Positions 8,920 to 20,346 of a stretch of DNA of 64,000 nucleotides are shown here, in pieces (within the stretch, counting starts at the first letter, position 1; each line of letters starts with the position of its first letter). The position numbers and the translations under genes are program-made. The notes beneath the pieces are model-generated. The model had not been told where the DNA came from. It was given only the letters and a program-made list of their open reading frames with translations, and did no database searches. The DNA comes from Lampris incognitus (Eukaryota; Chordata; Actinopteri; Lampriformes; Lampridae), in contig NC_079212.1 in the NCBI RefSeq assembly GCF_029633865.1, positions 150,753,599-150,817,598 of the forward strand, given 5' to 3'.

Positions 8920-11900
8920 GTGAGCCTAAAGAAACAGGAAGGTGTACAGGACTGATGTCACTACCTGGTACCAGAGAACTAACTGTGCTCCACACCACTA
9001 GCCCCGTGTTATTATGGTTACCACTGTGTGGTACAACATCAGGGCCATGTTACCACATGCATCTAGAACACTGGTCTTACAATCTTTTGCTGGGTGGATG
9101 GTAGAATCCTGATCTGGTTTCAGCCAGTTTATTGTTCAACCACCTTTGTCAGAAGGCTGTCTAACATCCTGTATAGTAGTGTGCTGTACTATCGTATAGT
9201 ACAACACAACACACTATCATAACACCTGGTGCTACTTTATACCACTACTACAACCTCTGAAAGATAGGCTCAGTACAGCCAGGCTGTGTCTTTCTATTGG
9301 TTATTACATCATCTGCCCCACTTCTGATTGGTTTCCAGGTGAGTCGTCACCCTCAGTCATCAGTTGTCCTTTCTGTCGCCATGAAACTCATGTGCCTGAT
9401 GAAGAGGTAAGGCTCCTCCTGCATGGTTTTCAAAATACTAAACAATAAAGGGTGGCTCATCAGCACATTTCTTAGCATATCTTCCAGATGTAAATCCAAC
9501 TCTACCATGCAGCACAACACACCACAGGAAAGATACAAAACACTCGCTAACAGCTGCTACTACTATACAAAGTTACTCTCATCTCCTTCTCCTCATTCCT
9601 CTCATTCAGATTTGGCTGATGGAGGATGACCGACACATCCTGGCAGTTCTTTCTTGTCAGGACCGTGCCCGGAGAGGAGGAGTAGCAAATGGAGGGGAGG
9701 TGGTCTTGAGTCCTGCTGATCTTTCTGGTAAACCCACTTTTAAAATGGTTTCCTATTGGTATCCCCAACTGTTGTCGATCAACTGGGTCTCTCCAACTAG
9801 TTCATCCGGTTTATCCTTATAAAGTCCTCTTGGGACAAAACATTGAAAAATAATAATGCAAATTTTATTGTCTTGTATGCGTGAAGCAGGTGCTGAGGCA
9901 GACGGAGGAAGAGGAGGAGGAGGAGGCATTTCTCACTCCTCCCACGGCTCCTCTGACTGTCTGGTCATCACTATCCTGGAGCTCCCTGGAGACTGTCCCT
10001 CCTCAGATTCACTGAGCATGCTCAACATGGTGCGACTGTACCGCCCCCCAAGTCTGGAGTCACTGCCCTGCCACCTTCCTGCACAGAAATGTCACTCCTG
10101 GACATCACGCAGTTTCCCACGCTGCCTGCTGGGGGTGCTGTGTATGGTTAGTTCCTTTAATACAGTACTTCACAGTCCTCGGGCCTCAAGTACCATGAGT
10201 CCTGCTGCTTTCTGTCCCGCCAGATGGATACAGTCAGCTGTTGTTCCAGGTCTAAAAACACCCTCCCCGTGTCCCGAATGCATCCTACATACTACGTCTA
10301 GCTGTGTTGTGAGTGTTTAGTGTGTTCACAGTGGAAAACTGACAAAGTCGAGTATACCGCTAAGAACTTGTATCCAAAATCTGATTGATTTTTGAGTGTG
10401 CTGTTGGAAGACACCCTTGTCCTATAGTGCAATGTGATGCGGAAATGGAGGAGCTGAAAAAAACAAAAACAAAAACGGATGATGACACAACCCAAAGCCA
10501 AGCAGTAAGTTAACCATCAACGGTGAATAAATAACCCACATGGCTAACGAGAACAAGCTGGAACTTGACTTACTGGGGAAAACAGATGAACCAGCTGTCC
10601 TCTGCGGGAGCATCTTTGCCATGTCAAAGGAGAATAGTAAAAAGAATAATTGAAAAGAATAAAAGAAGAAAGAATAAAAGAATAATTAATGAAAGCAAAA
10701 AACAAGTAAAACAACCCAAAGCACATTTTAATAACTTTTTTTTTTAAATTGGCGGAATCTCCTTTGTTGCTCTTCTGTCGGCGTACGCGTTGCATCATTT
10801 CCTGTAAATACAAAATTGTTAGTATTTTAATTTCTGACATACTGACACACTATTAATCTATGAAGAATAATACACAGTAAATACGACATACTGCTAGTGT
10901 ATAGTATGGCTTTGGGACAAAAGCATCAGTCACGAGAGCTGTACAACCTGGTTTTCTCTTCTGTTCACTGACTGAGAACAGTGTAAGAGAATTAAGCCAC
11001 ATCCTAAATGCGTATTAATGGAGTACAACATCCTAAAGAGGTATGTAGCACTAGTAGTATGTAGTATTAGTATATGGCATGTTTCAGCATATGCATGTTC
11101 CAGACACAACCCCTGATTAAATTTGTTGTGAAAATTACACCAAATAATACAACTTTACAATTACATAAATCCATTTCTAAAAACAATACCATAAAATATC
11201 AGATTCCAGCAGTAGAGGACTGGGGACAGCTGGTCGGGGGAACATGGGGAAGACAAACAGGTGGTAGATTCCAGCACTAGAGGACTGGGGACAGCTGGTC
11301 GGGGGAACATGTGGAAGACAAACAGGTGCTAGATTCCAGCACTAGAGGACTGGGGACAGCTGGTCAGGGGGACATAGGGAAGACAAACAGGTGGTAGATT
11401 CCAGCACTAGAGGACTGGGGACAGCTGGTCAGGGGGACATGGGGAAGACAAACAGGTGGTAGATTCCAGCACTAGAGGACTGGGGACTGCTGGTCGGGGG
11501 AACATGGGGAAGACAAACAGGTGGTAGATTCCAGCACTAGAGGACTGGGGACAGCTGGTCGGGGGAACATGGGGAAGACAAACAGGTGGTAGATTCCAGC
11601 ACTAGAGGACTGGGGACAGCTGGTCGGGGGAACATGTGGAAGACAAACAGGTGGTAGATTCCAGCACTAGAGGACTGGGGACTGCTGGTCAGGGGGACAT
11701 AGGGAAGACAAACAGGTGGTAGATTCCAGCACTAGAGGACTGGGGACAGCTGGTCAGGGGAACATGGGGAAGACAAACAGGTGGTAGATTCCTGCACTAG
11801 GGGACTGGGGACAGCTGGTCGGCGGAACATGGGGAAGACAAACAGGTGGTAGATTCCAGCACTAGACGACTGGGGACTGCTGGTCGGGGGAACATGGGGA

Positions 11901-14698
11901 AGACAAACAGGTGGTAGATTCCAGCACTAGAGGACTGGGGACAGCTGGTCGGGGGAACACGTGGAAGACAAACAGGTGGTAGGTTCCAGCACTAAAGGAC
12001 TGGGGACAGCTGGTCGGGGGAACATGGGGAAGACAAACAGGTGGTAGATTCCAGCACTAGAGGACTGGGGACTGCTGGTCAGGGGAACACGTGGAAGACA
12101 AACAGGTGGTAGATTCCAGCACTAGAGGACTGGGGACTGCTGGTCGGGGGAACATGGGGAAGACAAACAGGTGGTAGATTCCAGCACTAGGGGACTGGGG
12201 ACAGCTGGTCGGGGGAACATGGGGAAGACAAACAGGTGGTAGATTCCAGCACTAGAGGACTGGGGACAGCTGGTCGGGGGAACATGGGGAAGACAAACAG
12301 GTGGTAGATTCCAGCACTAGAGGACTGGGGACACCTGGTCGGGGGAACATGTGGAAGACAAACAGGTGGTAGATTCCAGCACTAGAGGACTGGGGACAGC
12401 TGGTCGGGGGAACATGTGGAAGACAAACAGGTGGTAGATTCCAGCACTAGAGGACTGGGGACTACTGGTCGGGGGAACATGGGGAAGACAAACAGGTGGT
12501 AGATTCCAGCACTAGAGGACTTGGGACAGCTGGTCAGGGGAACATGGGGAAGACAAACAGGTGGTAGATTCCAGCACTAGAGGACTGGGGACACCTGGTC
12601 GGGGGAACATGGGGAAGACAAACAGGTGGTAGATTCCAGCACTAGAGGACTGGGGACACCTGGCCGGGGGAACATGGGGAAGACAAACAGGTGGTAGATT
12701 CCAGCACTAGAGGACTAGGGACACCTGGTCGGCGGAACATGGGGAAGACAAACAGGTGGTAGATTCCAGCACTAGAGGACTGGGGACTGCTGGTCGGGGG
12801 AACATGGGGAAGACAAACAGGTGGTAGATTCCAGCACTAGAGGACTGGGGACACCTGGTCGGGGGAACATGGGGAAGACAAACAGGTGGTAGATTCCAGC
12901 ACTAGAGAACTGGGGACACCTGGCCGGGGGAACATGTGGAAGACAAACAGGTGGTAGATTCCAGCACTAGAGGACTGGGGACAGCTGGTCGGCGGAACAT
13001 GGGGAAGACAAACAGGTGGTAGATTCCAGCACTAGAGGACTAGGGACACCTGGTCGGCGGAACATGGGGAAGACAAACAGGTGGTAGATTCCAGCACTAG
13101 AGGACTGGGGACTGCTGGTCGGGGGAACATGGGGAAGACAATCAGGTGGTAGATTCCAGCACTAGAGGACTGGGGAGAGCTGGTCGGGGGAACATGGGGA
13201 AGACAAACAGGTGGTAGATTCCAGCAGTAGAGGACTGGGGACACCTGGCCGGGGGAACATGGGGAAGACAAACAGGTGGTAGATTCCAGCACTAGAGGAC
13301 CGGGGACTGCTGGTCGGGGGAACATGTGGAAGACAAACAGGTGGTAGATTCCAGCACTAGAGGACTGGGGACTGCTGGTCGGGGGAACATGGGGAAGACA
13401 AACAGGTGGTAGATTCCAGCGCTAGAGGACTGGGGACAGCTGGTCGGGGGAACATGGGGAAGACAAACAGGTGGTAGATTCCTGCAGTAGAGGACTGGGG
13501 ACACCTGGTCAGGGGAACATGGGGAAGACAAACAGGTGGTAGATTCCTGCAGTAGAGGACTGGGGACTGCTGGTCGGGGGAACATGGGGAAGACAAACAG
13601 GTGGTAAATTCCAGCACTAGAGGACTGGGGACACCTGGTCAGGGGAACATGGGGAAGACAAACAGGTGGTAGATTCCAGCACTAGAGGACTGGGGACACC
13701 TGGCCGGGGGAACATGTGGAAGACAAACAGGTGGTAGATTCCAGCACTAGAGGACTGGGGACACCTGGTCGGGGGAACATGGGGAAGACAAACAGGTGGT
13801 AGATTCCAGCACTAGAGGACTGGGGACAGCTGGTCGGGAGAACATGGGGAAGACAAACAGGTGGTAGATTCCTGCAGTAGAGGACTGGGGACACCTGGTC
13901 GGTGGAACATGGGGAAGACAAACAGGTGGTAGATTCCAGCACTAGAGGACTGGGGACACCTGGCCGGGGGAACATGGGGAAGACAAACAGGTGGTAGATT
14001 CCAGCACTAGAGGACTGGGGACTGCTGGTCGGGGGAACATGGGGAAGACAAACAGGTGGTAGATTGCAGCAGTAGAGGACTGGGGACAGCTGGTCGGGAG
14101 ACATGGGGAAGACAACCAGGTGGTAGATTCCAGCGGTAGAGGACTGGGGACAGCTGGTCGGGGGGACATGGGGAAGACAACCAGGTGGTAGATGCCAGAC
14201 TCTCCAGAAGGCTGGGTTTAGAAATGATCTAAATAAAGTCTACTACAAGTGGAAGGAATGACTAGAACATCAGGTGAATGTACTGAACTACCTGGTAGAG
14301 TAGAAAACCAGCAGCACTGCTGCTACCTGAGGACCTGGTTGGGGACTCAGTCTATCGGTCTGTCTGTAGTCAGTCAGACATGACAGATGTGAGTAAGAAG
14401 AAGCATCCATCCTGTAGTATCTTGGTGACTTGTAGTCAACTCAACATGCTGTAGTATTTTGGAAGGGTGTAGCGTTGTTGGTGATTGTGTTGAAGGGTGG
14501 TGTTTGTGTTTTCAGGTGTACTTCAGCTCTCTGCCTCTGGGGATTTACCTGCTGATGATCAGCCAGCTGTGGCTGGGCGTGGTGCTGGTCAGCCTGGTGC
14601 CCTCCACACTCCTGCTGTGTGTCGTCTATGGATTCTGTCAGTGTCTCTGCCACGAACTGCTGGAGAGCCTGGCCGCACGACAACATACACACACCTAA
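8766..14698 (+). CDS. rnf182: RNF182-like RING E3 ubiquitin ligase, five coding exons
   Basis: A RING-finger E3 ubiquitin ligase with a membrane-anchored C-terminus. The joined exons 8766-8919, 9339-9406, 9610-9727, 9890-10146 and 14516-14698 give about 259 residues, close to the ~247 of mammalian RNF182. All introns are GT-AG with consistent phases. RING ligands are C17, C20, C36, H38, C41, C44, C61 and C64, in [18 protein letters not shown] and [19 protein letters not shown] and [12 protein letters not shown] match RNF182. Two hydrophobic helices lie at about 192-213 and 219-239. No ATG precedes residue 1 in exon 1, so the start codon probably lies in an unidentified upstream exon. Mammalian RNF182 has an uninterrupted coding exon, so this may be a paralogue. 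The protein identity is secure; the symbol is provisional. Confidence 0.88.
9339..9406 (+). CDS. rnf182: RNF182-like coding exon b (second half of RING)
   Basis: A 68-bp exon between ttccag and gtaagg. It encodes [17 protein letters not shown] then HVPDEE and supplies the last two RING cysteines. It ends in phase 0. Confidence 0.85.
9610..9727 (+). CDS. rnf182: RNF182-like coding exon c
   Basis: Acceptor attcag, donor TCTG|gtaaac. It encodes [19 protein letters not shown] through [10 protein letters not shown], which aligns with the linker after the RING of RNF182. It ends in phase 1. Confidence 0.85.
9890..10146 (+). CDS. rnf182: RNF182-like coding exon d
   Basis: Acceptor gaagcag, donor TATG|gttagt. 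It encodes a glycine-rich stretch (GGRGGGG), then [25 protein letters not shown] and the start of the first membrane helix (CLLGVLCM). It ends in phase 0. Confidence 0.85.
10271..10918. mobile_element. Possible MITE in RNF182-like intron 4
   Basis: The left end, gtcccgaatgcatcctacat at 10271, and the right end at 10899-10918 read in reverse complement (gtcccaaagccatactatac) are similar over about 25 bp. The interior is AT-rich and non-coding. This suggests a decayed non-autonomous DNA transposon. No clear target duplication was found. Confidence 0.35.
11201..14192. repeat. 65-bp minisatellite (~46 copies) in RNF182-like intron 4
   Basis: About 46 head-to-tail copies of a 65-bp unit beginning agattccagcactagaggac fill 3.0 kb of the 4.37-kb last intron. 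Variants include gtggaagac for ggggaagac, and acacctgg or actgctgg for acagctgg. The variant tagggacacc recurs at 12716 and 13041, 325 bp or five units apart, which hints at higher-order duplication. Minus-strand reading frames of 75-140 residues across it are by-products of the period. Confidence 0.97.
14193..14515 (+). other. 3' part of RNF182-like intron 4
   Basis: Unique intron sequence between the 65-bp array and the last coding exon, ending in a pyrimidine-poor but usable gtgttttcag acceptor. No transposon was recognised. Confidence 0.6.
14516..14698 (+). CDS. rnf182: RNF182-like last coding exon (membrane anchor)
   Basis: Acceptor ttttcag. It encodes [17 protein letters not shown], then [30 protein letters not shown] and a short tail ending QHTHT, with TAA at 14696-14698. 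The terminal THT comes from the start of a CA-rich repeat, so the C-terminus may have been extended by the microsatellite. Confidence 0.87.
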   Translation: MYFSSLPLGIYLLMISQLWLGVVLVSLVPSTLLLCVVYGFCQCLCHELLESLAARQHTHT

Positions 14699-14812
14699 AC
14701 ACACCCACACCCACACCCACCCACACCCACACCCACCCACACACACACACACACCCACACACACACACCAAGACCTGTAAACATCCCCCCCAACACACAC
14801 ACACACACACAC
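14699..14812 (+). repeat. CA/CCA-rich microsatellite after stop codon
   Basis: Interrupted (ca)n and (ccaca)n tracts begin at the stop codon of the RNF182-like gene. They are presumed to be 3' UTR. Confidence 0.9.
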
Positions 14813-14940
14813 ACATCTGAGAATACCAGCATTATCAAGACCAAGCTCTGTGTGGAGACCAGAACCAATCAGACCAGAAGCAGAAAATTACACCTTCACC
14901 TGGAAGAACTTGGTTTGTGGAACCAGCCCTGAAGGTGGAG

Positions 14941-15013
14941 CCCTGTCTCTCTCTCTCTCTGTCTCTCTTTCTCTCTCTCTCTCTCTGTCTCTCTTTCTCT
15001 CTCTCTCTCTCTT

Positions 15014-15050
<37 letters not shown>

Positions 15051-15154
15051 CTCTCTCTCTCTCTGTCTCTCTTTCTCTCTCTCTCTCTCTGTCTCTCTTT
15101 CTCTCTCTCTCTCTCTTGCTCTCTCTCTCTGTCCCTCTTTCTCTCTCTCTCTCG

Positions 15155-15211
<57 letters not shown>

Positions 15212-15273
15212 TCTCTCCCTCTTTCTCTCTCTCTCTCGCTGTCTCTCTCTCTCTCTCTCGCTGTCTCTCTCTC

Positions 15274-15308
<35 letters not shown>
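14941..15308 (+). repeat. Polypyrimidine (CT)n tract, ~370 bp
   Basis: Almost pure C/T on the plus strand with occasional g (gtctctctttct units about 46 bp apart at the start). It lies about 240 bp after the RNF182-like stop codon. Such homopurine-homopyrimidine mirror sequence is prone to triplex formation. The Ser/Leu or Arg/Glu reading frames across it are not genes. Confidence 0.97.
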
Positions 15309-15312
<4 letters not shown>

Positions 15313-15774
15313 CTCTGCTGAAGTTATCCAGACACCCCTGGCTGGCCTCATACTGGAGTGTCTGGGGTCCACCTTCCGCCCACTTTACTGTTGTCAAGTC
15401 AGATACTGAGCAGCTTTGGACCAGAGCAGCTTGTCCCTCCCGTCAGATGAGAACAAGTGTGTGTCTGTTACCCTACTGAACTGGTTAAACTGGATGTGAA
15501 CGGACTCGGGGCTGTTGTGGCAAGAGCTCAGAACGTTGCCAAGCAGCCAATGTTGTTTTGACCAGTTCTGGCCAGTAGAGGACATCCTGGAGTCTACCAC
15601 ACTGTTTATCCACACGAGACGGAATTCTGACCTTTATTGTATATGTAAAGTCTGTAAAAGTGTTTTCATTCTGTTAACCAATGACTAACCTTGCTACATA
15701 GCTGCTATCCCCTTGAGAATTGGTTAGATTTTGTTTCTCCATTTTATTGAAACGATGGGTTCTGATTAAGTCAA
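15309..15774 (+). other. Presumed 3' UTR or flank of RNF182-like gene
   Basis: Unique-looking sequence with no coding similarity and no AATAAA. It may belong to the 3' UTR. Confidence 0.4.
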
Positions 15775-15830
15775 GGCAATTTTATTTGTATAGCCCAATA
15801 TTGCAAATGACAAATGTATAGCTGTTTTAT
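15775..15830 (-). mobile_element. L2-type LINE 3' tail scrap
   Basis: ttttatttgtatagcccaat at about 15779 matches the 3' end of the L2 copies at 45120 and 63500. Only the last ~50 bp are present. Confidence 0.6.
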
Positions 15831-15926
15831 TCCGTCTGTATATTTTAGTCTGAAGAAGGACATCCTCTGATATTTAATCACCAGTAAGTCCTTCCAGTTA
15901 AACTGGGAAACTGGGTTAAGTGACAG

Positions 15927-18842
15927 TCTGGGGGCTGCTGAGACGGGACAGGCCTGGGGGCTGCTGAGACGGGACAGGTCTGGAGGCTGCTGAGACGGGA
16001 CAGGCCTGGGGGCTGCTGAGACGGGACAGGTCTGGGGGCTGCTGAGACAGGACAGGTCTGGGGGCTGCTGAGACGGGACAGGCCTGGGGGCTGCTGAGAC
16101 GGGACGGGCCTGGAGGCTGCTGAGACGGGACAGGTCTGGGGGCTGCTGAGACGGGACAGGCCTGGGGGCTGCTGAGACAGGCCGGGTCTAGGGGCTGCTG
16201 AGACGGGACAGGTCTGGGGGCTGCTGAGACAGGCCGGGTCTGGGGGCTGCTGAGACGGGACAGGCCTGGGGGCTGCTGAGACGGGACAGATCTGGAGGCT
16301 GCTGAGACGGGACAGGCCTGGAGGCTGCTGAGATGGGACAGGTCTGGGGGCTGCTGAAACAGGCCAGGTCTGGAGGCTGCTGAGACGGGACAGGCCTGGA
16401 GGCTGCTGAGACGGGACAGGTCTGGGGGCTGCTGAGACGGGACAGGCCTGGGGGCTGCTGAGACGGGACAGGCCTGGGGGCTGCTGAGACGGGACAGGCC
16501 TGGGGGCTGCTGAGACGGGACAGGTCTGGGGGCTGCTGAGACGGGACAGGCCTGGGGGCTGCTGAGACGGGACAGGCCTGGGGGCTGCTGAGACAGGACA
16601 GGTCTGGGGGCTGCTGAGACGGGACAGGCCTGGGGGCTGCTGAGACAGGACAGGTCTGGGGGCTGCTGAGACGGGACAGGCCTGGGGGCTGCTGAGACAG
16701 GACAGGTCTGGGGGCTGCTGAGACGGGACAGGTCTGGGGGCTGCTGAGACGGGACAGGTCTGGGGGCTGCTGAGACAGGCCGGGTCTGGGGGCTGCTGAG
16801 ACAGGCCGGGTCTGGGGGCTGCTGAGACGGGACAGGCCTGGGGGCTGCTGAGACAGGCCGTGTCTGGGGGCTGCTGAGACGGGACAGGTCTGGAGGCTGC
16901 TGAGATGGGACAGGCCTGGAGGCTGCTGAGACGGGACAGGCCTGGAGGCTGCTGAGACGGGACAGGTCTGGAGGCTGCTGAGACGGGACAGGTCTGGGGG
17001 CTGCTGAGACGGGACAGGCCTGGGGGCTGCTGAGACAGGCCGGGTCTGGGGGCTGCTGAGACAGGCCGGGTCTGGGGGCTGCTGAGACGGGACAGGCCTG
17101 GGGGCTGCTGAGACAGGCCGTGTCTGGGGGCTGCTGAGACGGGACAGGTCTGGAGGCTGCTGAGACGGGACAGGCCTGGAGGCTGCTGAGACGGGACAGG
17201 CCTGGAGGCTGCTGAGACGGGACAGGCCTGGGGGCTGCTGAGACAGGCCGGGTCTGGGGGCTGCTGAGACGGGACAGGCCTGGGGGCTGCTGAGATGGGA
17301 CAGGTCTGGGGGCTGCTGAGACGGGACAGATCTGGGGGCTGCTGAGACGGGACAGGCCTGGGGGCTGCTGAGACGGGACAGGTCTGGAGGCTGCTGAGAC
17401 GGGACAGGCCTGGGGGCTGCTGAGACAGGCCGGGTCTGGGGGCTGCTGAGACAGGCCGGGTCTGGGGGCTGCTGAGACAGGCCGGGTCTGGGGGCTGCTG
17501 AGACAGGCCGGGTCTGGGGGCTGCTGAGACAGGCCGGGTCTGGGGGCTGCTGAGACGGGACAGGCCTGGGGGCTGCTGAGACGGGACAGATCTGGAGGCT
17601 GCTGAGACAGGACAGGCCTGGGGGCTGCTGAGACAGGCCGGGTCTGGGGGCTGCTGAGACAGGCCGGGTCTGGAGGCTGCTGAGACGGGACAGGCCTGGA
17701 GGCTGCTGAGACGGGACAGGCCTGGGGGCTGCTGAGACGGGACAGATCTGGAGGCTGCTGAGACAGGACAGGCCTGGGGGCTGCTGAGACAGGCCGGGTC
17801 TGGGGGCTGCTGAGACAGGCCGGGTCTGGGGGCTGCTGAGACAGGCCGGGTCTGGGGGCTGCTGAGACGGGACAGGCCTGGGGGCTGCTGAGACGGGACA
17901 GATCTGGAGGCTGCTGAGACAGGACAGGCCTGGGGGCTGCTGAGACAGGCCGGGTCTGGGGGCTGCTGAGACAGGCCGGGTCTGGAGGCTGCTGAGACGG
18001 GACAGGCCTGGAGGCTGCTGAGACGGGACAGGCCTGGGGGCTGCTGAGACGGGACAGGCCTGGGGGCTGCTGAGACGGGACAGATCTGGAGGCTGCTGAG
18101 ACAGGACAGGCCTGGGGGCTGCTGAGACAGGCCGGGTCTGGGGGCTGCTGAGACGGGACAGGCCTGGAGGCTGCTGAGACGGGACAGGCCTGGAGGCTGC
18201 TGAGACGGGACGGGCCTGGAGGCTGCTGAGACGGGACAGGTCTGGGGGCTGCTGAGACGGGACGGGCCTGGGGGCTGCTGAGACGGGACAGGTCTGGGGG
18301 CTGCTGAGACGGGACAGGCCTGGGGGCTGCTGAGACAGGCCGGGTCTAGGGGCTGCTGAGACGGGACAGGTCTGGGGGCTGCTGAGACAGGCCGGGTCTG
18401 GGGGCTGCTGAGACGGGACAGGCCTGGGGGCTGCTGAGACGGGACAGATCTGGAGGCTGCTGAGACGGGACAGATCTGGAGGCTGCTGAGACGGGACAGG
18501 CCTGGAGGCTGCTGAGACGGGACAGGTCTGGGGGCTGCTGAGACGGGACAGGTCTGGGGGCTGCTGAGACGGGACAGGCCTGGAGGCTGCTGAGACGGGA
18601 CAGGTCTGGGGGCTGCTGAGACAGGCCGGGTCTAGGGGCTGCTGAGACGGGACAGGCCTGGAGGCTGCTGAGACGGGACAGGTCTGGGGGCTGCTGAGAC
18701 GGGACAGGCCTGGGGGCTGCTGAGACGGGACAGGTCTGGGGGCTGCTGAGACGGGACAGGTCTGGGGGCTGCTGAGATGGGACAGGTCTGGGGGCTGCTG
18801 AGACGGGACAGGCCTGGGGGCTGCTGAGACGGGACAGGTCTG
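15927..18842. repeat. 26-bp minisatellite (~112 copies)
   Basis: 2.9 kb of a 26-bp G-rich unit (ctgggggctgctgagacggg with an acaggc or caggccgggt end). Two main variants alternate (gacgggacagg and gacaggccggg). The rare variant cagatctgg recurs at about 17586, 17742, 17898 and 18080, giving spacings of 156, 156 and 182 bp, or 6, 6 and 7 units. The variant gccgtgtctgg recurs 260 bp (10 units) apart. Long minus-strand frames rich in Pro, Ser and Gln arise because the unit lacks stops. Confidence 0.97.
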
Positions 18843-19035
18843 GATGTGCTTCCGGGTCGCCCAAGCTGTGGTTCAGCGCCCATTCCTATTGGTTGATGCT
18901 GTTTGGGTCTGTAAAGACAGGGGCTACTGGTCCATCTTCCTATCCAGTCTGATGTGAAGTGTTGGAGTCCCTGATCCTTCTCTTGTATTCTGACTGTTTG
19001 TTTTTTGTTGCCATGGAAACTGTTATTGGCTTCTT
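18843..19035 (+). other. Flank between 26-bp array and poly(A) signal
   Basis: Short unique sequence. No coding similarity seen. Confidence 0.4.
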
Positions 19036-19041
19036 AATAAA
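19036..19041 (+). promoter_or_regulatory. Candidate poly(A) signal
   Basis: Canonical AATAAA in ttcttaataaaggc, followed by a G/T-rich stretch (gtgaagtgttttagtccgttg). It is the first canonical plus-strand signal I noticed after the RNF182-like stop codon, 4.3 kb away. If used, the 3' UTR would include the C/T tract and the 26-bp array. This is inference only. Confidence 0.35.
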
Positions 19042-20120
19042 GGCTTAAAGACTGTGAAGTGTTTTAGTCCGTTGTTCCTAAACATCTTCAGCCCGTTCGT
19101 CCCTCATAAACGCAGGTGCTGCTGATTGACTCCAGGAGTATTTAAGCAGTTCCTGAGAAGTTGTTAGGGTTGTAGGACATCAGGGTGTAGATGTGTGCAC
19201 ATGATGTTCATTTAAGCTCAATTGTTATGAGTTGAGTTTTGTTGAGTTAAGCTGAGTTAACTGTTAACTTGTTTTTTGTTTTTGTTTTGTACATATTCTT
19301 TTGTTTGACATGTAGCTACACCCTGTGATTAAATCCATTTTGTTAAATGGAAACGGTTTTGAGTCACTCTGATCAGGCTTCCCGCCAGTAGGAGGCAGTG
19401 GTGGGATCCAGGCCAGTAGGAGGCAGTGAAAGAAATACCAACCTGAGAAAAGGAACATCAAGTAACTGCTGCGCCTGAAGGTCACGATGTCCTTGGCCAG
19501 CAAGGGGCAACAGTCAAGTGCCAGATAAACTAGGTTGTGCTGAACTGCTCAGTCTTTGGCGACATCCGGTGTGGAAACAGTCTGACAGTGGTACCAGGAG
19601 GGAGCAGGAAGGCAAGCAGCAGGAGCAGAGGAGGAATCGAGTCAAGCAGCAGTGTGCCCAGCTTCAGCAGGGGGTGCAGCAGGACCATCAGGAGTGTCCG
19701 CAGCTGTTGGAAGGTGCAGCAACCGTCTCTAACCTCTCCACCGAGCTCAAGGCGTAGCGCTCTGACAACCAAGTTATTTGGGAGAGACGTGATGCCCGGC
19801 CATTGGGGGCATCCGGCGGAGAACGTTCCAGTCAAGTGACGCTCCCTGACTGGAGAGGTCCAAGCATTCCTGAAGAATGGAAGAGCCAGATGCCGGTGCA
19901 GTGCGTAAGTCACAGACTCGTTCCAAAGGAAGTGAGATACTTCATGGTTGAAAAGGGTGGTTAAATGGGCTCTAGACACTTTGAAGCATGACCTCATTGG
20001 TAAAGACTTTGTGCTTGAGGCTGATCACGTTTGCAGTTGAGCCACAGAAGGAAGCACTAACGCAAGGATGAGCAGCTGGTATCTTTATTTAGCCATGTGG
20101 TTTTCAGGTCCAGTACAGAC
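19042..20120. other. Unassigned region
   Basis: Contains gccagtaggaggcagtg twice near 19385 and 19412 and Q/R-rich open stretches at 19518-19840 on both strands. No family was recognised and no splice-consistent gene is apparent. Confidence 0.4.
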
Positions 20121-20290
20121 CAGAGGCCTCATTCATCAGTCGTTCGTATGTACCTCAGCACAAACGTGTAATCACAAATACATGTCCTTGCTTTAATATG
20201 TTGCACTTACTTTAGATGTCACTCAGGGTTTTTGTTGTGCTTTTTATTCAGAGTGGTTACCAGATGTTTCTTAGTCTACGGTCAGGTTGC

Positions 20291-20346
20291 CCCTGGGCTG
20301 GTTCCAGCCAGAACCCTGGGCTGGTTCCAGCCAGAACCCTGGGCTG
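20291..20346. repeat. 23-bp tandem duplication
   Basis: Two and a half copies of ccctgggctggttccagcca plus gaa, itself partly palindromic (ctggttccag). Confidence 0.85.

Noticed and set aside
13032..14169. Minus-strand frames with repeated [10 protein letters not shown]
   Set aside because: By-product of the 65-bp array in the RNF182-like intron.
14850..15479. Ser/Leu-rich (plus) and Arg/Glu-rich (minus) frames
   Set aside because: They translate the C/T microsatellite only.
11201..18842. CRISPR-like repeat arrays
   Set aside because: Repeats are directly adjacent without unique spacers; they are eukaryotic minisatellites, and no cas genes exist.
18346..18864. Minus-strand Pro/Ser/Gln-rich frame of 172 codons
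   Set aside because: By-product of the 26-bp array, whose unit lacks stops on that strand.
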